Assembly (NCBI GenBank): GCA_011192175.1
Contig: DUEJ01000107.1
Coordinates: 1 to 54,520 of the forward strand
Length of the DNA stretch: 54,520 bases
Reading direction: 5' to 3'
DNA from: Thermoflexia bacterium
Lineage (GTDB): Bacteria; Chloroflexota; Anaerolineae; B4-G1; SLSP01
The number at the start of each line of letters is the position of its first letter. Position 1 is the first letter of the stretch. The notes beneath the pieces are model-generated. The model had not been told where the DNA came from. It did no database searches and was given only the letters and a program-made list of their open reading frames with translations. Position numbers and translations under genes: made by a program. Shown here in pieces: positions 18,662 to 27,105 of the stretch.

Positions 18662-20266
18662 TTAATTATGGAGAGAGGGATAAGGACTAGTAGGAATCTC
18701 AATCTCCAATTCCAGTCCGCCTGCGGGGGGCGACTTCACCGCTAAGGTACCAGAAAGTAATGAGACCCGTTCACTAATACCTACTAGCCCAAAATGTTTC
18801 TGCGCGGTCAATGCCGCCAGATCTACCGGCTCCGCCATCCCATAGCCATTATCAACCAAGCGCACCACCAGGCTAGCCATGTCCGTGCGCTGGAGGGAAA
18901 GTAGTACCTGCGTGGCGCTGGCGTGTTTCTGGATGTTACGCAATCCTTCTTGGATAATACGAAAAACCGAAAGTTCAATCGGTTCTGGCAAACGTCCCAA
19001 CCCTGGATCAATATCCAGCTCCACCGCAATCCCACTCCGGGTGGCCCACTGGCCTACCAACGAGCGAATGGCCGCCGAGAGACCATGATTATCAATCGTC
19101 GGCGGACGCAAGTTGCTGCAAACCTGACGCAGGCTACCCACTACTTGCCGGATACCCTGCCGAATTTGCGCCAATTCCAGAGGTTGCGCCTCAGAAGAAG
19201 GGTTCTCTATTTCTTCCAATTGATAATTATAACTCAGTAAATCTTGGATGATCTGATCATGTAACTCCCGGGCCAAGGCTTTGCGCTCGGCCTCCCGTTC
19301 ACTCATCAAGCGGCGGCCAGCATCTTGTAACGCCAGATTCAAGCTATCCAACGCTTCTAGTTGATTATTCAATCGCTCAATCAACTCGCGATTGAGCGAA
19401 TCTTTCTCTTCCAAATTCTGACGTAAGGTTAACTGATCCTGTCGTAAGGCCTCGGCCTGTTGTTGGGCGCGATGGTAGTTTTTAAACGCCCAGATCACCG
19501 GCGTGATGCGTGCTGGCTGCTTAGAACCGACAATCAGCTCCACAATCTCGCGGGGCGTAGTCTCAACGGTCCGCCGCAGGGCTAGTTGTTGCCCTTGGTA
19601 TAAAACCAGAATACGATCAGTAACGGAAAAAATCTGTTCCAAATCATCACTGCTCAGGATGACGGAGACCTGCTGTGCTCGCAAGGCCTCGATACGTTCC
19701 AATAGCTTCTCCTGCCGCGCGAAACTTAGCGCCTCTAGGGCATCATCCAGTAACAATAACCGGGAAGGGCGGCAGAGTGCTCGCGCCAACGCCACGACCT
19801 GTCTCTGTTCGTCAGAGAGGTTGACGGCCCGTTCCTTAAATAGGTGGGGAGACATCTCGAAGGCAATCAATAACTCGCGCGTTATCTTTAACATCTGCCG
19901 CTCTGCGGGCAGCAATTTTGGCCAGCTGGAGCCACAGATTTCACGTCCCAGAAACACATTGTGTGACACGTCCATATTATCGATCAACTGGGGAGCCTGT
20001 TGCACCATCGCGATGCCCAAACGTTGGGCCAGAGAAACGCTTTTAAGCACCACGGGGGTGCCATCCCAGATAATCTCACCCGCCGAAGGCGTATAAACGC
20101 CGCTGAGCAGCTTAAAAAGCGTGGATTTACCCGCGCCACGCTGGCCGACTACGCCCAGCACTTCGCCCGGCTCGAGAGCGAAGGTCACGTCCACCAATGC
20201 CGGGACTGCACCAAAGTATTGAGAGAGATGGTTAACTCTTAGGAGTTTCAATTTGTCGGTTTTCAT
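18662..20266 (-). CDS. Fusion protein: sugar-type ABC ATPase domain + coiled coil + NarL-type (HisKA_3/HATPase) histidine kinase, no TM segment
   Basis: Walker A GQRGAGKST (aa 41-49), Q-loop MVQQAPQLIDNMDVSHNVFLGRE, NLSDEQRQ, LLLLDD; then ERKALARELHDQIIQDLL (His336), RIIQEGLRNIQKHA, VDNGYGM, HFGLVGISERVSLLSGTL in one uninterrupted ORF. Confidence 0.92.
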   Translation of the reverse strand: MKTDKLKLLRVNHLSQYFGAVPALVDVTFALEPGEVLGVVGQRGAGKSTLFKLLSGVYTPSAGEIIWDGTPVVLKSVSLAQRLGIAMVQQAPQLIDNMDVSHNVFLGREICGSSWPKLLPAERQMLKITRELLIAFEMSPHLFKERAVNLSDEQRQVVALARALCRPSRLLLLDDALEALSFARQEKLLERIEALRAQQVSVILSSDDLEQIFSVTDRILVLYQGQQLALRRTVETTPREIVELIVGSKQPARITPVIWAFKNYHRAQQQAEALRQDQLTLRQNLEEKDSLNRELIERLNNQLEALDSLNLALQDAGRRLMSEREAERKALARELHDQIIQDLLSYNYQLEEIENPSSEAQPLELAQIRQGIRQVVGSLRQVCSNLRPPTIDNHGLSAAIRSLVGQWATRSGIAVELDIDPGLGRLPEPIELSVFRIIQEGLRNIQKHASATQVLLSLQRTDMASLVVRLVDNGYGMAEPVDLAALTAQKHFGLVGISERVSLLSGTLAVKSPPAGGLELEIEIPTSPYPSLHN

Positions 20267-20322
20267 ATTGGACTAGGTTAGCATAGCCTCTTATTCAATC
20301 AAGCCCGCTATAAAACAACGCA

Positions 20323-20360
20323 CCGGCGTCCCAGTTGAGGCCCTTGGATTGGGACGCCGG
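20323..20360 (-). terminator. Intercistronic hairpin between permease gene and ABC-kinase fusion gene
   Basis: CCGGCGTCCCA...TGGGACGCCGG, 11-bp perfect stem; only a weak T-tract. Confidence 0.55.
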
Positions 20361-20401
20361 CACGCTGCCTATTCATGGAGAAACCGGGGTTTCTGATCTT
20401 G

Positions 20402-21586
20402 CTACTTGCTGCTGCTCCGTGTGGCGACATCAAAGACCACTGCTGCCACAAGTACCGCTCCCCGGACAACGTACTGATAAGCGATATCGATGCCCATCAA
20501 GTTCATGCCACTAGTCAGGGACATGTAAACTAGCGCACCGATAAACGACCCCATAATTTTACCCACCCCCCCCGCCGCCGATACGCCGCCGATATACGCC
20601 GCCGCGATGGCGTCCAGCTCAAAGAGCGTGCCCGCCGTGGTGGTGGCGGATTGTAGCCGGGAAGCGAATAGAATGCCCGAGAGAGCGGAAAGCATCCCCA
20701 TTGAGCCGAAGACCATATAGGTAATGTTCTTCACATTGATGCCACTCAACTCGGCAGCTTCTGGATTGCCGCCTACGGCGTAAACATGCCGGCCAACCAC
20801 CGTTTGCGTGGTCACGAAGTGGTAAATACTCACTACCAATAATACGACCACAACAGTCCAAGAGAGGCCATTATATCCCGCCAGCACCCAAGTAATGAGA
20901 GCTATTAACACCGAGACAAATACCAATTCCAAGATAAACATATCCTGGGGCAAGACTTCAAAGTCGTAAGCCTGTTTCTCTTTGCGACCACTGAGGGTAC
21001 TTTTAATAAACAGCATGATCGCCGCAACCCCCAATAACAAAGTCAGTTTGTGCATCTCTGGTAAGAAATTGCTCAAGCCAGGAATATCCGGGATGTAACC
21101 ATTGCCGATAGCATTAAAGATATTATCATTGATAATGATCGTCCCGGTGCCCGCCGTGACCAGTAACAAGGCGCCGCGATAAATCAACCAGCCCGCCAGA
21201 GAAGTCACAAAAGAGGGAATGCCCAACTGCGCCACCGGGAAAGCGGTAATCAATCCGGCCAGCGCCCCGAGCACTAACAGCAGGGGAATAACCACATACA
21301 CTGGAATATGCCAGAACGATAGTGCAATCGCCGCTATCGCGCCCAGAAAACCAGAGAGAAAGCCCACCGACAAGTCAATATGTTGAATGACGATCACTAA
21401 CGTCATCCCCACTGCTAAGATCGCAATATAACCCGTTTGATTCAGCAAGTTACTGATATTGCGTGACGAAATAAAGACACCATCCGTAGTAATGGTAAAG
21501 ATCGTCATGATGGCAAATAGGGCAATATACATGCCGTATTCGCGGATATTTTCCTTCAAAACCTTCTGCAAATCCCGAAAAAACAT
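20402..21586 (-). CDS. Sugar ABC transporter permease (XylH/GguB-like)
   Basis: 394 aa; NLLNQTGYIAILAVGMTLVIVIQHIDLSVGFLSG...VYAVGGNPEAAELSGINVK...GGVSAAGGVGKIMGS. Confidence 0.93.
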   Translation of the reverse strand: MFFRDLQKVLKENIREYGMYIALFAIMTIFTITTDGVFISSRNISNLLNQTGYIAILAVGMTLVIVIQHIDLSVGFLSGFLGAIAAIALSFWHIPVYVVIPLLLVLGALAGLITAFPVAQLGIPSFVTSLAGWLIYRGALLLVTAGTGTIIINDNIFNAIGNGYIPDIPGLSNFLPEMHKLTLLLGVAAIMLFIKSTLSGRKEKQAYDFEVLPQDMFILELVFVSVLIALITWVLAGYNGLSWTVVVVLLVVSIYHFVTTQTVVGRHVYAVGGNPEAAELSGINVKNITYMVFGSMGMLSALSGILFASRLQSATTTAGTLFELDAIAAAYIGGVSAAGGVGKIMGSFIGALVYMSLTSGMNLMGIDIAYQYVVRGAVLVAAVVFDVATRSSSK

Positions 21587-21597
21587 TTTGAGCCTCC

Positions 21598-23121
21598 TCA
21601 GTAATCCGTTGCTAGACCCATGATATTCTCTTGAGTGGCTTCCCCGGCCGGCATTTCTCCGACGATTTTACCGCCAGAGACAACGTAAATCCGGTCGCTC
21701 ATGCCTAGTACCTCCGGCAACTCAGATGATATCATGATAATACTCATCCCTTCTTGCACTAGCCGATTCATAATTGTATAAATTTCATACTTGGCACCCA
21801 CGTCAATACCACGGGTGGGTTCATCCAAAATCAAGATATCCGGTTTGACAAATAAGCATTTAGCCAAACTGACCTTCTGCTGATTACCACCGCTTAAATT
21901 CCCCACCTTTTGTTCCACGCTAGGCGTCTTGATACTCAGAGAGCGCCGATATTCATTCGCCACTTTGATCTCAGCATTATTATCAATCCTCCCCCGCAGG
22001 GAAATCTCCTCTAAATTTGCCAACGTGATATTCTGCTTCACGTCCTGGATCAAAATCAGGCCATCTCCTTTGCGATCTTCGGTGAGGTACACTAACCCCG
22101 CCACTAGCGCATCATGCGGATGGCTAAACTTCATGAGTGTCCCTCGCACAAATATCTCCCCGCTAACACGATAATTAGCGGCGTTTCCAAATAGGCTTAA
22201 TGCCAACTCTGTCCGTCCGGCGCCCATCAACCCTGCCAGCCCGACAATTTCACCTTTTCTGACGTTGAAATTGATGTCTTTCAGGATTTCTCGCCCCAGT
22301 TGCGGATCATAGGCCTGCCAATTTTTAACCTCGAGCGCGACCTCTGTGGAAATTTCATGCTCTCTAGGCGGATAGATATTATCGATCTCGCGTCCCACCA
22401 TGTACTTGATTAACGCGGACTCGGATGCTTCACCCGCACTGGCATCCAGCGTACAAATAGTCTGCCCATCGCGCAAGACAGTGACGGTATCGGCAATATC
22501 TATGATCTCCTTCAATTTATGGGAAATCAAGATGCAGGTAACCCCTTGGGCACGCTGCTCACGCAGCAAGCGCAATAAATTCTCACTATCATCTTCATTC
22601 AGCGCCGCCGTCGGCTCGTCTAAGATCAAGATACTCACATTGCGATGTAATGCTTTGGCGATTTCCACCAATTGCTGCTGCCCTACCCCCAAATTTTTGA
22701 TCTTGGTAGAAGGGTTCACATCCAATCCAACACGCTTCAGTATCACCGCAGTCTGTTTGATGGTTTCGTTCCAATCGATCGCGAGACCTTTACTGATTTC
22801 TTGACCTAGGAAGATGTTCTCATAGACCGACAATTCAGGAATCAGCGCCAATTCCTGATAGATGATAGCCACACCGGCCTGTTCGCTCTCGCTGATATGC
22901 TTATATGCCTGCACTTCTCCGTGCAACAAAATATCGCCGGTGTACGTCCCAAAGGCATGTACCCCGCTCAAGACTTTCATTAAGGTAGATTTTCCTGCGC
23001 CGTTCTCCCCCACCAAACCATGAATCTCACCCTCGGCGACCGTGAAACTAACATCGTCTAGGGCTTTCACGCCGGGGAACTCTTTAGTAATGTTCCGCAT
23101 CTCCAATATAGGAGCACCCAT
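21598..23121 (-). CDS. Sugar ABC transporter ATP-binding protein, two NBDs (XylG/GguA-like)
   Basis: 507 aa; GLVGENGAGKSTLMKVLSG, LGVGQQQLVEIAKAL, LILDEPTAAL; second half GLMGAGRTELALSLFG, NLSGGNQQKVSLAKCL, LILDEPTRGIDVGAKYEIY. Confidence 0.96.
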   Translation of the reverse strand: MGAPILEMRNITKEFPGVKALDDVSFTVAEGEIHGLVGENGAGKSTLMKVLSGVHAFGTYTGDILLHGEVQAYKHISESEQAGVAIIYQELALIPELSVYENIFLGQEISKGLAIDWNETIKQTAVILKRVGLDVNPSTKIKNLGVGQQQLVEIAKALHRNVSILILDEPTAALNEDDSENLLRLLREQRAQGVTCILISHKLKEIIDIADTVTVLRDGQTICTLDASAGEASESALIKYMVGREIDNIYPPREHEISTEVALEVKNWQAYDPQLGREILKDINFNVRKGEIVGLAGLMGAGRTELALSLFGNAANYRVSGEIFVRGTLMKFSHPHDALVAGLVYLTEDRKGDGLILIQDVKQNITLANLEEISLRGRIDNNAEIKVANEYRRSLSIKTPSVEQKVGNLSGGNQQKVSLAKCLFVKPDILILDEPTRGIDVGAKYEIYTIMNRLVQEGMSIIMISSELPEVLGMSDRIYVVSGGKIVGEMPAGEATQENIMGLATDY

Positions 23122-23160
23122 AGCGCCTCCGTTTCCTCAAGATCCTATACAGTAAGCTCA

Positions 23161-23198
23161 AACAGGGATAGTGTTGAAAACTCTCCACTACCCCTGTT
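23161..23198 (-). terminator. Intercistronic hairpin between SBP gene and ATPase gene
   Basis: AACAGGGATAGTG...CACTACCCCTGTT, 13-bp arms with one G.U pair. Confidence 0.5.
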
Positions 23199-23223
23199 AT
23201 TTCCTAGCTATTCGTTATTAGAA

Positions 23224-25392
23224 CTACTTCTCGAAGTCAGCAGCGTCGTAATAACCCGAATCAATCAAGACTGCTTGGACATTATCGGCATCCACCGAGA
23301 CCACGGCGGATTGAATGGCCGGAACTTCAGTGGCGCCGTTATCATACGCGCCTTTGGCGGTGGGTTCTGCGCCCTGCAGCAGAGCTACTGCCGCATTGAT
23401 GGCGTCCTGTACCAGGGTGCGGACGTCTTTGAAGACAGTCATAGACTGTTTGCCATCAATGATGTATTGTACCGAAGCCTTCTCCGCATCCTGACCGGTG
23501 ACCGAGAAGCTCGTGACCTCTTTATCCGCCGCAAACGCATCCGCAATCGCGCGCGCCGTGCCATCGTTCGGAGCCAAAATGAAGACGGCGCCTTTGTCCT
23601 CGGCCCGTGCCATCGTCAAGTTAGCCTCGGCCAAGTTCTTGGCCGTATTGAAGTCCCAGTTGGTGGTGACCTGCCCGATAATCTGCGCCTGCTCATCGCG
23701 GGTTAGCTCGGCCTGGCCTTGTAATTCCTCAGCCGCACTGGAGTTCTTGATGACGAAGGTGCCGTCGGCGATTTTGGGCTGCAAGACGCTCCACGCGCCC
23801 TGGAAGAAAATGAAGGCGTTGTTATCGGAAGCGGCGCCAGCATAGAGGTAGAGCGGGTTGCCTTGCCCCTCGGCCCGGTCAACTAAATATTGCGCCTGTT
23901 GCGCACCCACCGCCACGCTATCGAAAGTCACGTAGTAATCTACGGCGTCCGTGTCACGGATCAGGCGGTCGTAGGAGATAACCTTGACGCCAGCCTCAGC
24001 GGCGGCGTTAGCTGCCGCGGCGGCGGCGGTGCCATCCTGCGGGCAAATGATCAATACTTTGACGCCCTTGGTCAGCAACGCCTCAACATTTTCTTTTTCC
24101 TTAGCGGAAGAACCCTGGCTGAAGAGAATCTCCACATCGTAGCCGGCCTTCGCGAAGGCGTCACGGAAGCGTTCTTCATCTTGAATCCAGCGCGGTTCAT
24201 CTTTCGTCGGCAATACCACTCCCACTGCCAATTTGCCTTCGGGGGCAACGGCCCCTGCGTCTAACCCGGTGAAGTCAGCCGCATCGTAATAGCCAGAATC
24301 AAGCAAGGCCGCCTTGACGTTGTCTGAGTCCACCGAAACCACCGCGGATTGAATAGCGGGAACATCCGTGGCGCCGTTATTATAGGAACCGCTGGCCTCG
24401 GGGTTCTTACCTTCAAGCAAGGCCACTGCTGCATTGATGGCGTCCTGTACCAGCGTGCGGACGTCTTTGAAGACGGTCATGGATTGCTTGCCATCAATGA
24501 TGTACTGCACCGACGCTTGCTCGGCATCCTGCCCGGTCACCAAATAGCTCGTGACCTCCTTATCCGCGGCAAACGCATCGGCGATCGCGCGCGCCGTGCC
24601 ATCGTTCGGAGCCAAGATGAAGACGTCGCCCTTATCCGCGGTTACCGCAGCAGTCAGGTTGGCCTCGGCCAAATTCTTGGCCGTGTTAAAGTCCCAGTTG
24701 GTGGTGACCTGCCCGATGATCTGCGCCTGCTCGTCACGGGTCAGTTCCGCCTTACCCATCAAATCAATGGCTTCACTGGAGTTCTTGATCACGAAGGTGC
24801 CATCGGCGATTTTGGGCTGCAAAACGCTCCACGCGCCCTGGAAGAAGATGAAGGCGTTGTTATCGGAAGCGGCGCCAGCGTAGAGGTAAAGCGGGTTGCC
24901 TTGCCCCTCGGCCCGGTCAACCAAGTATTGCGCCTGTTGCGCACCCACCGCCACGCTATCGAAAGTCACGTAATAATCTACCGCGTCCGTGTCACGGATC
25001 AGGCGGTCGTAGGAGATAACCTTGACGCCAGCCTCAGCCGCCGCATTAGCTGCCGCTGCTGCCGCAGTCCCATCTTGCGGGCAGATGATAATTACCTCAA
25101 CCCCCTTGGTGATCAGCGCCTCGACGTTCTCTTTCTCCTTCGCCGAAGAACCCTGGCTAAAGAGAATCTCCACATCATAGCCGACTGCACCCAGCATATC
25201 GCGGAAGCGCGTCTCATCCTGAATCCAGCGCGGCTCATCTTTCGTCGGTAATACCACGCCAACTGCTAGTTTCTCTGCTGGCTCAGTATCGGCGGGGGCA
25301 TCGGTAACTTCCGCATCTCCGCCACAAGCAACAAGAAGCATTGCAGCCAAAACCAGGAGCGCTAAAACAGCCAACAAATTTTTTCTAAACAT
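23224..25392 (-). CDS. Tandemly duplicated sugar-binding lipoprotein (two XylF/ChvE-like periplasmic-binding modules in one chain)
   Basis: MFRKNLLAVLALLVLAAMLLVACGG lipobox; LAVGVVLPTKDEPRWIQDE...DSGYYDAADF occurs twice, about 333 aa each, joined by TGLDAGAVAPEGK. Confidence 0.95.
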   Translation of the reverse strand: MFRKNLLAVLALLVLAAMLLVACGGDAEVTDAPADTEPAEKLAVGVVLPTKDEPRWIQDETRFRDMLGAVGYDVEILFSQGSSAKEKENVEALITKGVEVIIICPQDGTAAAAAANAAAEAGVKVISYDRLIRDTDAVDYYVTFDSVAVGAQQAQYLVDRAEGQGNPLYLYAGAASDNNAFIFFQGAWSVLQPKIADGTFVIKNSSEAIDLMGKAELTRDEQAQIIGQVTTNWDFNTAKNLAEANLTAAVTADKGDVFILAPNDGTARAIADAFAADKEVTSYLVTGQDAEQASVQYIIDGKQSMTVFKDVRTLVQDAINAAVALLEGKNPEASGSYNNGATDVPAIQSAVVSVDSDNVKAALLDSGYYDAADFTGLDAGAVAPEGKLAVGVVLPTKDEPRWIQDEERFRDAFAKAGYDVEILFSQGSSAKEKENVEALLTKGVKVLIICPQDGTAAAAAANAAAEAGVKVISYDRLIRDTDAVDYYVTFDSVAVGAQQAQYLVDRAEGQGNPLYLYAGAASDNNAFIFFQGAWSVLQPKIADGTFVIKNSSAAEELQGQAELTRDEQAQIIGQVTTNWDFNTAKNLAEANLTMARAEDKGAVFILAPNDGTARAIADAFAADKEVTSFSVTGQDAEKASVQYIIDGKQSMTVFKDVRTLVQDAINAAVALLQGAEPTAKGAYDNGATEVPAIQSAVVSVDADNVQAVLIDSGYYDAADFEK

Positions 25393-25690
25393 GTCCATCC
25401 TCCATAAAGTTAGGTTCATACAGGGTAAAATTAACTAAATTCTCTCTCCTGAGAGTTAGAGTTTCTCTGACTTCTCTTCCCACTTACCTCCTTAGCTCCT
25501 ATAAAGCACCTCCAATCAACAACCGCTTCATCAGATTGACGCACAAGATAATCATAGCCTCAGCCTGGGGTAGAATCAATCTCTCTTCCCCTTTTTGAGC
25601 TAGTGTTTACCCTCAAGCCGGTCGGGGGGTTTCCCCTAACGACCCGCGAAAATACCATCATGCAGGCGCCAGACGCACTAGCTCGCCAGT

Positions 25691-25719
25691 TTGACAAATT
25701 TTTACACCTCTTATAAAAT
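25691..25719 (+). promoter_or_regulatory. Sigma70-type promoter for ABC operon
   Basis: TTGACA-N17-TAAAAT. Confidence 0.55.
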
Positions 25720-25863
25720 TACCGGCATGTCGCTTCACGTTTTTTAGCCCAAGAAATACTATCTTATCCCCAATTCCACCGAGGAGGTGATATTCATAGC
25801 GCAATTACTCCAGAGAACATTCCCCAGGTAAACTATTTATTTAACTAATTTTCAGGAGGAAAA

Positions 25864-26910
25864 ATGAATCCGCAGAAACTATTGTACGTTATGTTATCCC
25901 TCATGCTCTTGTTGCCCTTGTTACTGGCCGGATGCCAGAAGGAAACCGCCAGCACCGAGATCAACGTACTCTGCACACCTCAGGAAGAATGGTGTCAGGG
26001 AATGAAACAGGAATTTGAAAAAGAATTTGACATTACCGTAAACTACGTGCGAATGTCCAGCGGCGAGGCGCTGGCCCGCTTGCAGGCCGAACAGGACAAT
26101 CCGCAATTCGACATCTGGTGGGGGGGGCCGATTGATAGCTTCGTCGCGGGCACAGAGATGGGATTATTTGAAGCCTATGATTCCCCCAACTACGCCAACC
26201 TGCTCGATCAAGCGAAGTATAAAGACGCCAACAATCATTGGGCTGGCATTTACGTAGGTTCGCTCGGTTTCTGCACCAATACGGATTGGTTAGCCGCACA
26301 CCCTGGAGTGGAAGCTCCCACTTCCTGGGCCGACTTGCTCAAACCGGAATTCGAAGATCAAGTGATGGTGGCCCACCCCTCCACCTCTGGCACCTCATAT
26401 ACCGCCCTCTCCACCATCCTACAAATTATGGGGGATGAAAAAGGTTGGGAATACTTGGAGCAGTATGCTGGCCAAGTACACCAGTTCACCAAGAGCGGTT
26501 CCGCACCGGGTAAATTCGTAGGACAGGGAGAAGCAGCCGTCGGCATCGTCTTCTCACACGATATCGTCCATGAGATTGATGACAACAACTTACCCTTAAT
26601 GTTGACCTTCCCCTCGGAAGGCACCGGCTATGAGATCGGCGGCATGGGCATCATCAAAGGCGCCCAGCATCTGGACGCGGCTCAACAGTGGTTCGACTGG
26701 GCGCTGACCGCAGAAACGCAATCCTTAGGCCCCAAGTATCACGCCTATCAGGCCCCCACCGTCAAGGGTGTGGCGCTCTCGCACCCCGAGTTGCTCGAAG
26801 TTACCTTGATCGATTATGATTTCCAGTGGGCGGGCACGCACAAGGTTGAATTCGTCGATAAATTCACTAACGAGATCTTCGCGGCCGATAACTTACGGCT
26901 AAAGGACTAA
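25864..26910 (+). CDS. ABC transporter substrate-binding lipoprotein (Fe3+/AfuA-like)
   Basis: MLLPLLLAGCQKE lipobox; VNYVRMSSGEALARLQAEQDNPQFDIWWGGPIDSFVAG...; AGGAGG RBS. Confidence 0.85.
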   Translation: MNPQKLLYVMLSLMLLLPLLLAGCQKETASTEINVLCTPQEEWCQGMKQEFEKEFDITVNYVRMSSGEALARLQAEQDNPQFDIWWGGPIDSFVAGTEMGLFEAYDSPNYANLLDQAKYKDANNHWAGIYVGSLGFCTNTDWLAAHPGVEAPTSWADLLKPEFEDQVMVAHPSTSGTSYTALSTILQIMGDEKGWEYLEQYAGQVHQFTKSGSAPGKFVGQGEAAVGIVFSHDIVHEIDDNNLPLMLTFPSEGTGYEIGGMGIIKGAQHLDAAQQWFDWALTAETQSLGPKYHAYQAPTVKGVALSHPELLEVTLIDYDFQWAGTHKVEFVDKFTNEIFAADNLRLKD

Positions 26911-26976
26911 CTACTGGGAGTGCAAAGAGCCTTAAGTTTGTGAAGTTCTCCGCACTCCCCTAACAGTGAATTTCCA

Positions 26977-27037
26977 GCGGTAACGCAGTCACGAATATCA
27001 CTCAGCTCTTCACCAGATATTCCAATTGCGTTACCGC
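26977..27037 (+). terminator. Long intercistronic hairpin between SBP and permease genes
   Basis: GCGGTAACGCA...GAATATC...GATATTC...TGCGTTACCGC followed by CAGTTTTTG. Confidence 0.65.
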
Positions 27038-27105
27038 CAGTTTTTGTTACTCCGGCATATTATTTTTGAAACTTCAGCCACGCGCACTATCAGGGAGGAA
27101 CGCCT

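Noticed and set aside
24349-25251. 300-aa plus-strand ORF (and similar ORFs at 23275..23706 and 23890..24264)
   Set aside because: Antisense to the duplicated binding-protein gene; its internal similarity mirrors that duplication.
26110-26130. G8 homopolymer within the Fe-type SBP gene considered as phase-variable tract
   Set aside because: Frame is intact across it and it encodes conserved Trp-Trp-Gly-Gly; no evidence of variation from one sequence.
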